Positions 44,461 to 57,154 are shown, counted from the first letter of the stretch. The stretch: DNA of 64,000 bases from Tanypteryx hageni (GCA_028673005.1 CM054114.1:13078516-13142515), one strand, 5' to 3'. The notes: a model not told the origin generated them from the letters alone. Made by a program: numbers and translations.

Positions 44461-45584
44461 TATCGATCGCTCGAGAATCGACTACGAGCGGAATATCGAA
44501 AAGAAACGACAGACTGGGGAAAAAGTACAAGGGAAGGGCGGGGAAGGAGGGAGGCAAGTGTTGCGTGGAGGGAGGAGTCACTTCTCACTGCGGAGCGTGG
44601 GAGGTCGACATGGTCCCCGGCTCACGGGGAGAAGCGGATGGGAGGCAAGAATCGGACGAGAAAGCAGAAAAGGTGAGGGGAATGTCTGCTTCCCCCGCTG
44701 CTCTTCTTATCTGGAAGAACCAGAGGCGACATTTGGGGAAGAGGAATGGGGAAAGCGAGGTCTTCCCACAAAAGTTTCATGACAGTTCTGAGGGCAGATG
44801 CGGGGGGCGAGGGCAGATATGAAGGGGCTGCCCCTTCCCCTCCGGCAAATCCTCCCCTCCGCCCCTCCTTCCACGACGATCAGGATCCATTATATCACAA
44901 TATCACCCGGATAGACTCTTGGTAGTTTCATCCGAGAGACACCTCACTCTCTCTCAGGGTCCTAGACGGCTGAGGGGTCTGATTTTTCAGCCCATTTTAT
45001 GGGTCGTCGCCGGCATAATTCCGACACTTTAATGCCAGTCGTCCTCCCAATTTATTCCCTCCTTACGTCCGTACGAGGGCGATAAAATCCGACGGTTCGG
45101 ACCTCCGCGAAGGTCGGTCGACGCTACGCTACCTCGGGCCATTGCTACCCAACCCACTTCGCCTCGCCTCCTCGCGAGAATCCGCCTCTTCCCGACACGA
45201 CAGATATAAATTTGATGTCTTCCTGTTTTTTGTCGTTCGTAAACAAGCGCTTTCGATCACTTTAGCATTGTTTTACGGTTTGCTAAAATGGAGTTGGATC
45301 GAAAATATGGAACGAAAACGAAAAACAGAAGACTCGATGCAAACGGAAACTCGGAGAGTTTGGAATGGCGGGACAAGTATCTCGGTTTAATTGGAAGTTC
45401 TAAATTAAACTAAGCTTGTGATCGAAGCAATTATCCGTGCGCCACAGCTCTTGGTGGGGGGGAGGAACTTCAGCCATCGGCCGTAATATCCCACAATTCA
45501 GCCAATTTCTATTCTCGTTTCTTCCCCTTCTGCTGGATGGGGCGTCGCACAGAATGAGGCACATTTTGCCTCGCCCCATCCACT
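44461..45584. other. Anonymous sequence with a G/A patch
   Basis: GGGAAGGGCGGGGAAGGAGG at 44530-44560 on +. GC-moderate frames at 44379-44822 (+) are unassigned. No gene is supported. Confidence 0.35.
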
Positions 45585-45985
45585 CCATCCCTTTCACCCT
45601 CCCATCCATCCTCCCCTATATCCTATCCCCCTCCCATCCATCCTCCCCTCCATTCTCTCCCCCTCTCCCCATCCTCTCCCTCCTCCCCCACCCTCTCGGC
45701 ACATCCTTCCATCTTCATGAAGAACGCCATAAACATACCTTATCGACTTTAGCCCTTCCCCTTTCTCCGCATCCAGCCTGTCACTTGTTATCCCTCGTCA
45801 CTTCTTATTACGACCCACGGGGAGCACACAACTTTGTTCAACCCAAAAAAGAAAATAAGTTTCGTTCTTCTCTTCTCTTATATTATCGTTTTTCATTTGT
45901 CTTCATATCTCCCCGAGAGCACTTTCACAATTTTCTCCCTCTCCTTTTCACTCTCTCTCTCTCTATCGCTTCCCCCTTCTCCACG
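45585..45985 (-). repeat. Pyrimidine-rich patches on +
   Basis: CCCTCCCATCCATCCTCCCC units at 45592-45700 and a (CT)n patch at about 45935-45975. It is opposite in polarity to most arrays in the window. Confidence 0.75.
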
Positions 45986-46914
45986 CTACGAAAAAAATAG
46001 AAACTCGTTTATCATAACAGATACACGTGACTTAACTCTTCTAAAACTCTTTTCGTCTGTCTCTAGATAAGAGAGGAAAATAAATTAATCAAGAGCTGGA
46101 TGCTTTATCGAAGTTGATGATTAATTACTGCGGCATGTGGGAGCTTTTTTATTGAGATTAACGGTGCATCGAATTTCCTTTTTAAAATTTATTATTTTTA
46201 GAGACACTCGAAATGAAAACGTATCGACGGGCGATGGAAATATATTTACCGGAATGACGTGAAACGCCGTATCCGCGCTGCGTATGGACACATGGATAAG
46301 CTCATCCCATGAAGTTCATCTAGGAGGTGCACTAAGCTTTTATCATATTGAGGTCATACAAAACAAGTTAAAGAAAAATTAATAAAGCCACGTTCGCAGA
46401 ATACCAACCATGCGTGATCTCAGCCGTGCGAAGAATACCTCCTTTTCCTTAAGTAGACACGACCTCCCAATTAAATTTTTAAGTTTATATCGTTAAGAAT
46501 TTTTTGATGGACTTTAGATCCGAGGAGTCGATATTTAACCCTACCATCTCCTCCGTCCCTTACTTCTGCATCAAACCAATTCCCAAATTAAACACCGACT
46601 CGCAACCCCTTACCATTCCACTCTTCAACCTCCATTCCCACCCCAAAAGCGATACATTCTTCCCAGCGGCCTCGATTAGCGATGAAGGTTTTCCCAGCTC
46701 CCCGTCACGTTCTACTAAAGCTTGGGCGCCACCTGGAACTCTTACCTTTCCTCCTATTCTTTCTCTCTCTCCCCGTCCGCAATCTCTCACGCCCCCCTCT
46801 TAAGCCTGTTTCGCATTATCACGATGTGTAAAAAAATACCTCAACATGATTCTACGGTGCATCCTCCATGCTTGTAACCCCTCTTCGCTTCGAATATCCA
46901 AAACGGAGAGGATG
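45986..46914. other. Anonymous sequence
   Basis: Opposite unassigned frames at 46504-46803 (+) and 46560-46790 (-). No other feature. Confidence 0.35.
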
Positions 46915-47033
46915 GCTGGTGGAGAGGAGGAGGCGGGAGACGGAGAGGAGGAGGCGGGAGACGGAGAGGAGGAGGCGGGAGACGGAGAGGAGGAGGCGGG
47001 AGACGGAGAGGAGGAGGCGGGAGACGGAGGTGA
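46915..47033 (+). repeat. 21-bp minisatellite GAGGAGGCGGGAGACGGAGAG
   Basis: Five to six near-perfect 21-bp units. Because 21 is a multiple of 3, all frames stay open (EEEAGDG repeats on +). That is a consequence of the period and not evidence of a gene. Confidence 0.95.
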
Positions 47034-47129
47034 GATAGCCGGGGAAGGCGATGAGATCGAGAGGGGTGTTTGTATAAAAAAGATTTTTTTATGCGTTTTT
47101 TGCACGAAGTGAACGCATATAGGGGAGAT

Positions 47130-47400
47130 CGTTTCCGTCCGTCCGTCAGCATGTTTTAACTCAAGAACCGCTGTACGCATTTTGATGAAATTTGGTATTG
47201 AGGAGTTTTAGTCAAATTTGTTGATCATTTCAAATTTGGTTAAAATTGGACAATAATTACGATCATTTTACTTGAAGACCTACGTGTAGTTTACAACGTA
47301 CCTGTTTCAACTCGGGAACCGCAGGATGTATTTTGATGAAATTTGGTAATGGGGAAGTTTCACTGAACTTGGTCGATCTCATAGAACGTATTTGGAAACT
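47130..47400 (+). repeat. Degenerate dimeric repeat containing TTTTGATGAAATTTGGTA
   Basis: Two diverged direct copies about 151 bp apart (starting near 47149 and 47300) share AACTC..GAACCGC, then CATTTTGATGAAATTTGGTA or its variant, then AGTTT. It is preceded by a CCGTCCGTCCGTC run. A sequence of this type recurs in insect repeats. I cannot assign the element class. Confidence 0.6.
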
Positions 47401-47740
47401 GTGTACTCCATACTTGTTTGAATACGTTTCACAGAATACCACGGAAAATGAAGTGATAAGAAGACGGTAACTTCCTCGGGATTCGTATAACGTACTTACT
47501 AGGAGAAAAAAACTCTTGGACATATTGGCAGACGATTAATTTCAGACAAGTTTTGGGCCAAAAATCATTCTTCGCCTAGAATAAATGATCCACAGAATTA
47601 ACGTAGAACGCGCATTTTTAAATCCAAATAACAGCAATGGAGGCCAAAAGTAAAAACAAATAGGTGACTGATGTCCACACTACTTTTCCGCTCAAAATTG
47701 TATTTCAGGAAAATAACTAAAGAAATATCTACGCTATGAG
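47401..47740. other. Anonymous sequence
   Basis: AT-rich, no feature recognised up to the splice-like site at 47.76 kb. Confidence 0.35.
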
Positions 47741-47775
47741 ATCGTTTTTGTCTGCTTCAGGTAAGATACGATAAA
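47741..47775 (+). promoter_or_regulatory. Juxtaposed 3'/5' splice-site-like sequence
   Basis: TTTTTGTCTGCTTCAG ends at 47760 and GTAAGATAC follows immediately, the layout of a recursive splice site on the + strand. The pyrimidine tract is shorter than at 18.7 kb and there is no other evidence of a plus-strand gene, so chance is quite possible. Confidence 0.2.
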
Positions 47776-47799
47776 ATACGTGTTGAGGGTAAATGCGTG

Positions 47800-48150
47800 A
47801 AGTGAGGGTCCGAAAGAGAATGACGAGAGAGGGGGGAGAGGGTGGAAAGAAGGATAGGTGAGGGAGAAAAAGAGAGGAAGGAAGGGGAGGAAGAGGGATG
47901 GAGGAAGAGAAGAGAAAGAAGAGGAAAAACTGACCCACGAATAAAGGAAAAGTTGAAGGACGCATAGGGGGAATCTCCAGCGTGAATCGGTTATGGAAGG
48001 AAAAATGTTGGGAAGAGCGCCTATTCAATCGATGAAAAATGGAACTATACGAGGGAAGGAGGAAATGATGGAGGAAGGAGAGAGAGAGGGAGAGAGAGGA
48101 GGAAGGGAAGAGCAGAGAGAAGGAAGGGGTTTCGCTTCAATGGGATGGAA
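47800..48150 (+). repeat. Purine-rich patches
   Basis: GAGAGGGGGGAGAGGG at 47825-47925 and GAGAGAGAGGGAGAGAGAGG at 48075-48125 on +, with ordinary sequence between. Confidence 0.75.
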
Positions 48151-48269
48151 TGGTGCGGTGGGGAAAAACGCGGAGAAGGGAACGGGAGTGAATGCTTTAA
48201 TCTCGCGCCACAGAGGGCATTCTCACGCAAAAAAAAGAGAAATAAAGGAGAGGGCGCTCGATTAAAAAG

Positions 48270-49060
48270 AATGGGGAGAAGGGAAGAGAAAGAGCGAGGG
48301 AGGGGAGGGGAGGTAAGGAGGGGAGGGGAGGTAAGGAGGGGAGGGGAGTGAGGTGAGAGGAGAGAGGGAGGGAGATGAGAGAGGGAGGGAGAGGAGAAAG
48401 GGAGGGAGAAGAGAGAGGAAGAGGAGAAAGGGAGGGAGAAGAGAGAGGGAGGGAGAAGAGAGGAGGGAGAAGAGAGAGTGAGAAGAGTGGGAGAGAGTAG
48501 AGAGAGGGAGGGAGAAGAGAGGGAGGAGAGGGATGGAGAGGAGAGGGAAGGAGAGGAGAGAGGAAAGAGGGAAGGAGAGGAGGGAGGGAGAGGAGTAAGG
48601 GAGGGAGAGGAGAGATGGAGGGAGAGGAGAGATGGAGGGAGAGGGATGGAGAGGAGAAAGAGAGGGAGAGGAGAAAGGGAGGGAGAGGAGAAAGAGAGGC
48701 AGAGGAGAGATGGTGGGAGAGAAGGGGAGTGAGGGAGAGTAGGGAAGAGAGTGAGGGAGATGACGGAAGAAAGAGAGGGAGTGAAGGAGAGTAGGGAAGA
48801 AAGAGAGGGAGTGATGAAGAGGACGGAAGAAAGAGAGGGAGTGAGGGAGATGAGAGAAGAAAGAGAGGGAGTGAGGGAGAGTAGGGAAGAAAGAGAGGGA
48901 GGGTGAGAGCATAGAGGGAGAAGAGGGAAGAGAGGGAGAGGAGGGAAGATAAGGAGAGGAGGGAAGATAAGGAGATGAAGGAAGATAAGGAGAGGAGGGA
49001 AGAGAGGGAGAGGAGGGAAGATAGGGAGAGGAGGGAAGAGAGGGAGTGAGGGAGAGGAGG
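48270..49060 (+). repeat. Long GA minisatellite
   Basis: About 800 bases almost purely purine on +. It starts as GGGAGGGGAGGTAAGGA units, then GGGAGAGGAGAAAGGGAG, then about 30-bp units built on GGGAGTGAGGGAGAGTAGGG and AAGAAAGAGA, then GGAGAGGAGGGAAGATAA. A 316-codon Ser/Leu/Pro minus-strand frame spans it and is an artefact. Confidence 0.95.
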
Positions 49061-49274
49061 GGCATTGAGGATGATGAGGAAATGCTATAGAGCGAAATCC
49101 CCTCCACGAAACCCACCTCCCTACCGCCTTCCCATCCCTCCGTCACTCTATCTACTTGGAAGGAATAAAAATGGTAATGGGTCGGATTAAAGCGGACAAG
49201 TTTCAATCTCACCGGACGAGGTGATGGCTATACTGGATGTGGGTGGAGAAAGGGATATAGGATGCAAATAGAAA

Positions 49275-49655
49275 GAAGATATGGGAGAGGAGGAAACGAA
49301 GAGAGACAGAGTAGGAAGGGGGAAATGGAGGAGTAGGGGGAAAGGGAGAAGGGGGAAAGGGAGAAGGGGGAAAGGGAGAAGGGGGAAAGGGAGACAGGGG
49401 GAAAGGGAGGAGAAAGGGGGAAAGGGAGGAGGAAGGGGGAAAGGGAGGAGAATAGGGGAAAGGGAGGAGAAAAGGGGAAAGGGAGGAGTAAAGGGGAAAG
49501 GGATGAGAAAAGGGGAAAGGGAGGAGGGAGGAGGAATGGGGGACGGGAGGATGAATGGGGGAAGGGAGGAGGGAGGAGGAAAGGGAGGAGGGAGCAGGAA
49601 AGGGAGGAGAAAGCTGGAAAGGGAGGAGGAATGGGGGAAGGGAGGAGGGGAAATT
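49275..49655 (+). repeat. GGGGGAAAGGGAGAA minisatellite
   Basis: Tandem GGGAAAGGGAGAAGG (about 15 bp) at 49335-49400, then GGAGGAGAAAAGGGGAAA-like units, purine-rich on +. Pro/Phe/Ser frames on the minus strand are artefacts. Confidence 0.95.
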
Positions 49656-52600
49656 CCACGAGAACATTCCAGCAGTTTTCCTCATTTAATGAGCATTTAA
49701 TGAGACGGGTCGTTCCTAAATTCCAGGATAAATGCACAACTATAAAGCCTAAAAAGATCTTAATTGAAATCTATTGTCTTTTGAAGCGATGAAGGTTTTT
49801 TTTATAATGCTATCTGAAAGTTTGGGGAAGATATTGATGTGAGGCGGCGAACTTATTCAAAAAGCGAAAATTAACTTTGAAAAATGAAGCGCGATATATT
49901 TATGCATGCCGATCGAGGTAATATCGCCGCGTTGGTTCCATTAACTCAAATTCCGTAAAATGCAGTGAAAATATTTCTATTAAAATCCCACATCGGAATG
50001 CGGTTTCATTCCACGTCCTTAATTTATTCACAACGATGATCTAAGTTATAACCTTAATTTAATCCTAGTATGAATTATAAATCAGCCAGTCGATATCAAT
50101 TTTAAATTGATTCTCTCAAATAAAGCTGTCTTTTCTTTTAAATTCCCATAAATTCTATTTTCGAGACTTGTCGTGCATTGCATATATATTTATGTAATGA
50201 AGTCTCCTCCCAGATGATATCCTCAACTATCCCCTATTTTAGCTAACCTTTTTGCTATTTTCATCAAGTTACCGTACGAAGTTTTACTGCATATGCGTGG
50301 CCGTCCTTGCAACTTAACAAGCTCAGGCAAAATGGAATACTTTCGTGAATTCTGAGAGCCTAGAATATTCGATAACTTCCACGGAAATTCCCACCGATCT
50401 TTGCAAAAGAAGAAATAATAGGTCGGAGTAAATTGAAAAGGGCGGTTGAGTGGTCCAGAGACCAAATCAGAATTGGTTCCGATGGCATTATGTATTGGAA
50501 AATCGATTGTGAGAGGGGGAGCGGGCGGGGAGGGGTTTTGAGGGAGGGAGGGGAACGAGGGTTGGCAGAAGGATTGGGAGAGGGCGCTGCGAGGACGGAG
50601 AGGATTAGATTAGGCTGTTACGTCATAGGCAACGACTTTACGTGACTTCAGGTCGAAATTATTATTCTGGGCCAATTTACGAAACGCTTCGTTTCCAAAG
50701 AAACATTTTTTCCCTTTCACAAGAGAGGGATGGTCACGAATCAATCTGGGATGAGCGAACGTGATGCGCTACCTCTTTTATGCATCACGAACACCGACGG
50801 TAACATATTTTCACCTGCAATGCAATATTTGGAACGCCAAAGAAAGGAAAACTGCCTATTTTCACGTTGAAAATTGAAATTTATGATCGAATCTGCACGG
50901 TTCACAATAATATGCCCGAGTAAAAGCATTAATTTTTTAACCATTAGCTTTTTAACCTTTAAACGAAATTACCATTCTACCGATTTCCCATAAAATATTG
51001 GAAAACACGGCGGAGGCTTAGAATATCCGCCGCATCCGACTTCGGAATCCCACCGTCATATCGGTAAGATCTCCAAATCGAACGTCTTAAGAAAGTCGAA
51101 AAAGGAACTTTCCCCTCACTTCCTTTATCTCCCTCGGAAGATCTAAATCTATTCCACACTCCTAAAGGTGTCCATACGAACTCCACCGCCCTCCAAGCGT
51201 CGCTCAGGCGAAAACGAGAAGTAATATTCGGATCACACACCCACACGGGGGAGGGGAAAAGGAAGAGAAGAACTTGGACCGCTGACGTCCAAAGCCCCTT
51301 GATCTGGGAGAGTTTGGCCGCGAGATGGGAAAGAAGGGAGGTTGAGCGAGTTTAGTGTGAGGAGGAGGAGGTTGGAGGAGTTGGCGGGGCCCGCATATTG
51401 AACTCCCCCAGCCCTCCTCCGATACTATCTGCGAGAGAGAGGGGCCCACAGCCACACGGCCCTATCTATCCGCCCATCCTCCGTGTGCCGTCTCTCTTGA
51501 ATTCGTTATCCGCGCCCCGCATGTGTGTGTGGGTGGTTGCAGGCTCGGCGGAAGGCCGTGGGAGGAGAAAGGAAAGAAACCCTTGGGCTAGACTCGAAAG
51601 CACAAGCCATCTGGCAGACGTGTGTGAAACGCCTCTTCCCTTCCTCCAGCCTCGTCAGACCTCCGAGGGAAAACCCTTCCGCCGCCTCCCTCGCATCGGT
51701 CACCGATTTCGGATGCACCGTCTTGCCACGCCCCTAAGGGCCTTCAATCCGCTGGTAGCTCGGCGACGTGTCCCATTTATTTTTCTCCCGGCTTCCTCCG
51801 AGCTCCCCTCCCATCGTGGCTAGCCTAGACTATAGGCATGTCTGGACGTATTGGAATTTCTGAGATGGGAATGCTTGCCTGCGCTGTGTGTGTGTGTGAG
51901 GACCGCCTGGGGCGGCAACCCTGCGGGTCGGTGGGTTGGGGAGGAAGGAAGGGGTTGGGTCGGTTTGCATATCTTCCGCTGCGCATAAACGACTAGGGGA
52001 TTCAGTGCATAATAAATTTAATAGGTGGAGTTACGTACCGAAATGGATAATGGTGGTATTATGATGATGCAGAGTCAGGAAAGGGTGAGCGTCTGGCGAA
52101 AACTAGTTATGTTATCCATATTCGTTGCATTAAAAAAACTGATAAAACTTCAATGCCAAATTTCACCCTAGTGCTCCAATTCTGACTGTCGGACACCGCA
52201 ATGAGAAGGTTCGCACATCAAGAGGCATTTAATTAAGTGAAATAAATCCAATGACGTTCTCCTCTATTCAGAATCACTGCCTTTCATTAAGAAAATCAAA
52301 AACTATCGCTTGGATGAACGTTTGCGCCTGTTAATAGAACATTGTCTACTATGACTATAGAACTCTTTATAAAACAATCATTAAAAATACAAGAATAATT
52401 TAGTTGTTTCCGGATACGAGACAAATATTTGGCGATTCAAAGGAACCTTTCCTCTTGCTCACTTGCCCCCACAGTTTCCAGAAAAGGATATAAAATGTCT
52501 CGAGATATTAATTTTATACGTTAAAGAAAGAAGACATGCGACGAAAAAATATGACTTTACCGATTCATATGGATTTTCCGCGGGCAGTTGGAATATTTTC

Positions 52601-52980
52601 ATACATCGAGTAGAAACTAATTTGTTTCAATATAAATGGAACTAAATTAGAAGGACGAAAAAGTTTTTTTTTATTCGCGGCATTTCATTTTAAATATGTT
52701 GAATTTCAGATAGAAAGGGAAGAAGATCCGAAACAAAATGAATCCCGATTTTATTCGGAAAAAGGATTTAAAGATTCCCTTTGTCGGAAATCGAGTGGCG
52801 GGGCAATAAAACGGCGCCAATCAAAGCGGAAATAAAATGGAGACGTGGAAAGTATTTTATGTGAATGTGGCACGCTGATGCGGGAGGCGTTCGTGGTCAG
52901 GGCAAAAACAAACATCCATGAAGACAAGGAAAAGGGAGAAAGACAGAGAGAGAGATCGCTCCGTGAGTACTTTTAGGAGT
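49656..52980. other. Anonymous sequence
   Basis: No gene is recognised. A minus-strand frame at 50223-50465 (ending ILPELVKLQGRPRICSK and onward) has a protein-like composition but no known motif. The 51.25-51.83 kb part is GC-rich with overlapping frames on both strands. A GT run lies at about 51885-51896. Confidence 0.35.
52700..52836 (+). other. Possible terminal exon-like open frame (weak)
   Basis: TTGAATTTCAG, a 3' splice-like site ending at 52710, is followed by about 42 open codons (IEREEDPKQNESRFYSEKG onward) ending in TAA. Composition is charged; no domain is recognised and no partner exon is visible. Confidence 0.12.
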
Positions 52981-54600
52981 TGGGGAGAAAGGAGGGGGGA
53001 GAGGGAAGAGGGTGAGGAAGGGTGCTATGTCTTGCGAGACGAGCCAGAGCACCACACGGCGCCCATGTAGCCGACACCACTGCACCACACCCATTTCGCT
53101 CGGATCGATAAGCTAACTGATTGCGAGCGGGGTTAACGCACTGTCTTCTTCTCCCACCCGGAAGACGCCCTCCCCGGGACACGAACCGAGGAGAAAAGAA
53201 ACCTCACTCGCGGCGCACGACAGAACCTCCTTCTCCGCCTCTCCTTTGGGGCATCGTGTCAAACCGGGCAAAGAGGAAGGGTGGGGAAGGCAGAATAGGA
53301 AATAAAAGAAAGAAAAGCGAAAAAATTCGCGCAACGGAACGTTGTCCTTGGGAAGGAGAAAGAGAAGATAACAAAAGAGAAGCGTTAAGCGCATTTGAGA
53401 GAGAAAGAGAGAAGAGGTGAGAAAGAAAGATAAGACATCTCGAGATAAGAGGGCCGACATCTCTTTCTGTCTCTCGAAAGGAAGAATGAGATATATGAAA
53501 GAGGTGTAAGAGAAGAGGGAGGAGGATGTGAAAGGGGGTTTTCTCTTTTTTGTGCTTCAAGGGAGAACGAGATTCGAGCGGAAGGAGCGTAGAGTGCACG
53601 CACACACACACACAAGGGTCAGGATGCGAGAAGAGAGAGAGAGAGAGAGAGAGGAAAGAGGGTTCCCACTTCCAGTTTCCGTATCTCTCTCTCTTCCCTC
53701 GACTCCAGGAAGACCCTCCAAAGGACTTTACCTGCCCTCATTTTTACCCCTCTCAAACACTCTCTCGACCACCAACTTGCTACGAGCTATACATAGCAAT
53801 CAAGAGGGTCTGGAAACGGGGAACGCGGTTGAGAGAAGGCTCTGAGGAGACGGCCGAGACTGGTAAATTGTAACGAGGTTGCATATTTTGCCATGCGCGG
53901 GACGGACTACATACGACGTGCTGGAAAGTTTGGGATAGGCAACTCCAACTAGCACTGTTTGGCTCGCGAATCTGTCCGTCTGGACACTAATTGGCGCTTC
54001 TCCTAAAATTGCAGCATATTAAAAAGGCAACTATGATTCGCGTCGAGAGAAGTTCCTCAATTATAAATGTACTGCACGGAAAGAAATCCCCAGAGATTTA
54101 CATAATTACTTTAGGATGAGTCGTTCCGGAAAAAACCAACGCGCATTCACAAAAATAGCTTCGTTAAAAAGACGGCGGAAAAAATTCTATCGGGACGAAC
54201 TTTGTCGCAAAATTTATATTTGGATTTCATTGGATAAACTCACTCCTCGACTGATGACGAATTTAGAATCGCGCCAAAGATGTAATATTCTCCTCTTTCT
54301 CTATCTACCCACTCCACCTGCTCGCTCCATCTCCTTCCAACGGCAACCCTTTCATCCGAAGGAGCGGCCCTCTTCTTTTCTGCCGTATTGATCTGGAAAT
54401 GCCTCCTTAGAGCGGAGAGATAGCGAAGGAAGAGAGAGAGAGAGAGGCGGAAGATGAAAGGGGAGAGAGAGGTGAGGCATGGAAGGAAGTCCCGTCTCCA
54501 TGGGGGTGTGAAAGGAGGGAGAGGGAGATAGATAAAGCGCGAGGAGGAGGAGTGGCGGCGCGAAGCCCCCTTCCCTCCACTCGACTCCCTCCCTCCCTCT
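52981..54600. repeat. Mixed region with GA and CT microsatellites
   Basis: G/A-rich on + at 52985-53020, 53385-53530, 53630-53660 and 54420-54560; C/T-rich at 53680-53700 and 54580-54605. A CACACACACACACACA run lies at about 53598-53613. Overlapping frames on both strands reflect composition. No gene is recognised. Confidence 0.55.
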
Positions 54601-54714
54601 CTCCTCGCCATTCCTGCACACAACCCTCTACTTCTTAACGATCGACTCACGCTAACTTCTCCAATTACTCTGAGGAGTGGGAGGTTTTCCAGTCCCGGAG
54701 TTTCGGAATGGGTG

Positions 54715-54985
54715 AGAAGGAAATGGAGGGAGGAGTTGAGAAGGGGAGGGAGAATGGATAAAAGGGGATGCGAAATTGAGGAAGGAATTGATGGAGGAGA
54801 GGGAATTGAAGGAGGGAGAAATGGAGGGAGGGAGAAATGGAGGGAGGAATAAGGGATGAGGGAGGAATAAGGGATGAGGGAGGAATTGAGGGAGGAGAGG
54901 GAATGGAGGGAGGAAATAAGGGAGGAGAGGGGATTGAAGGAGGGAGGAATTGAAGGAGGAAGGATTTAGAGGAAATTGGAGGGAC
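54715..54985 (+). repeat. GGAGGGAGGAATTGA minisatellite
   Basis: Purine-rich on + with irregular units GGAGGGAGGAATAAGGGATG and GGAGGAGAGGGAATTGAAGG. A Pro/Phe/Leu minus-strand frame is an artefact. Confidence 0.9.
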
Positions 54986-55863
54986 AAAGAGGAAGGCTCG
55001 GCTAATTGATGTGTTGGACTAATTATACTTGATAGCAGCGGGCTGTGAAACTTTATAACAACGTTCTCTATAATACAATCGTGAAAGAATATATAAATAT
55101 ATATAAAAACATATAAATATATATAAATACATAAAATATATATAAATATACCTATATAAATATTTATACATATACGTATAGCGATAGTGAATCATATTTT
55201 CTATGCACACCACCTGCTTTACACGTTTATATTTAACGTAAAAATTATCTCGCATTGTTATCAAAGAAAAAGTCATCAAAAACTAGTAGATACGTCTAAA
55301 GGTATGCATAAGTACCGATGCTTCCTAAATGAGAATGATTGAAAAATAGCTTCTGCAAACAAGACGCTAATGCAAGACACGGAGAACGATCAAATATTAT
55401 TTATTTACCACCGCCGTCGGAGTGTATGAGAGCCTTTAATATAATCTCTTAAGACGGAATAGAAATCGGACTCGATCGCACAAAGATTACGAGGAGCTAG
55501 AAGGAGCCTTTCAGAAATTTAAAAGCTTTGCCAACACGAAATGTCTAGACCGTGAAAGTAAATCCATTAACGAAAGTGCCGCCGACGCAGACTCTGCAAT
55601 TCTAAAGCTCTCTCGCAATTATTAGCCTTCGCGAAATGTCTTTCGTAATGGAAATGTCTTTCGCCCTAGAGAAGAGATACTTAACAAAAACAAAATACGT
55701 GCGCGAGCGGAAGCGACGTCGGTGGGCACACACAGGCACGCATCGCTCGCGGAACTCGGAACGTAATGCATGTTCACATTATTACCCTGGAAACCGCCAA
55801 GGGCGCACGGCAGGGGATGCCATCGCACCATACTTACATCTCTATCTTATCTGAAAGGGGTGT
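54986..55863. repeat. Anonymous sequence with an AT-rich (ATATAAATAT)n patch
   Basis: AT-rich tandem-like ATATATAAATAT units at about 55088-55175. Frames at 55622-55854 overlap on both strands and are unassigned. Confidence 0.5.
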
Positions 55864-56439
55864 AGGACAAAATGTCCTCGGACAAAATGGCTCCGGACAT
55901 AATGTCTCCAAACGCATGGTAGAACAAAATGTCCCCATGCACCAGAATAAGTATTAATTATTCCCTCTCCGATGTTGGTATGCTGTTCAAAATCAGATGA
56001 TTAAATATAACGCCTTTAACAAATTTTCGGTATTTATTTTGTTCTGAAAAAGTTTATTAGTAACACTATCCTCCATAAAGACGTTTTTAAATTAACGTGA
56101 TTTAATAAACGTACTGACTAGGCAGAAGATATAAATTTGTCAGGAATGCTTCAATCACGCATTTAAGTCAATGGCGATAAAAAAACTCCGAAAAAAGTCC
56201 CGGGTTCGATTCGATTTCTGTTTTCCCTAAAAACGCTTTTCGACTTGCAGACTTTCATTATTTTGCTAATTAAAAGTAGAAGAAATTGACCATCGATTTC
56301 GGGCTGGGACTGTTTCACACAAGAAGAAGATTCAAGTTTCTTATTCTTATCGACGAATTTTGTCATCGATTCGAAATCTCTCAAATTTAACGTTTAAATC
56401 ATACATTTTGGAAAAAATTGTTCGGGACGTTTTGTCCGA
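55864..56439 (+). mobile_element. Dispersed repeat with GGACAAAATGTCC-type ends, copy B
   Basis: The most complete copy. The left end has a perfect GGACAAAATGTCC (55865-55877) followed by GGACAAAATGGC, GGACATAATGTC and ACAAAATGTCC. The right end has GGGACGTTTTGTCC (about 56425-56438), the opposite orientation of the same motif. The interior matches copies A and C (TTCAAAATCAG, ATGATTAA, CGGTATTTATTTTG, TTAGTAACA). No coding sequence. The 56.17-56.40 kb part is not shared with C and may be a later insertion. Confidence 0.75.
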
Positions 56440-57154
56440 TTCCCATCTGAAAGAACACGCGTGAGTGTCGAAGGGACGGGCAATTCACGACGTACGAAAC
56501 TTTCCCATCGCGCGATCGAGAAACTCAATAATTCCACATCTCAGCCCGTCACTCTTCGTAGCTTCCCTGGGGACGACAGGGACGAACCATGGAACGGCAC
56601 ACGGGCGACGCAAGAGAACACCCTAACCCCACCTCCCCCCGTTATCCGTCACATGTCCCATCCCTCCGGACTTCTCACGCTAACCCTTCAAATCCATTTC
56701 TCTGTCAAAAAAGGGGGAGGAGGGGATAGGCGTGGATTGGGTCAGCACCGATACTCCAATTTTGTAAATTGAGGGGTCGGCTGCCTTTTCTAAACCTCTC
56801 TCTATCCTCTTCTCCCCCTTCAGACACACGAGGCTCCAGTGTATTCGCGGGCCTCATCTAGCGAGCCCATTTCGTAAAGGGAACCTTTAGCAAATAGACT
56901 CGATCCAGTCGCAGCTGGAACCCGTGCGTCGCATTCGGTTCGAAGGGCGCGGTCGTGGAGATCTGCCAGCTGTCCGCGATAGAGCCACATGGGAGGAAAC
57001 TTGATTTTTCAGAATGTTACGCCTCCGAAGCTTCGTGATACGCGTCATTTAATTCAATATTTTTAGCACAAGGAAGAGGACACAAATATAAATCCGTTTT
57101 CCTGACTGACACGCGACGATAATTTCAACCTCGTTCATTGGATTATCACGGGAA
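56440..57154. other. Anonymous sequence
   Basis: No gene is recognised. The 56.88-57.00 kb part is GC-richer. A short GGGGGAGGAGGGG patch lies at about 56713. Confidence 0.35.

Noticed and set aside
48262..49212. 316-codon open frame on the minus strand (Ser/Leu/Pro/Phe-rich)
   Set aside because: It is the translation of the CT strand of a GA minisatellite; frame openness follows from the absence of T-A-R codons in such repeats.
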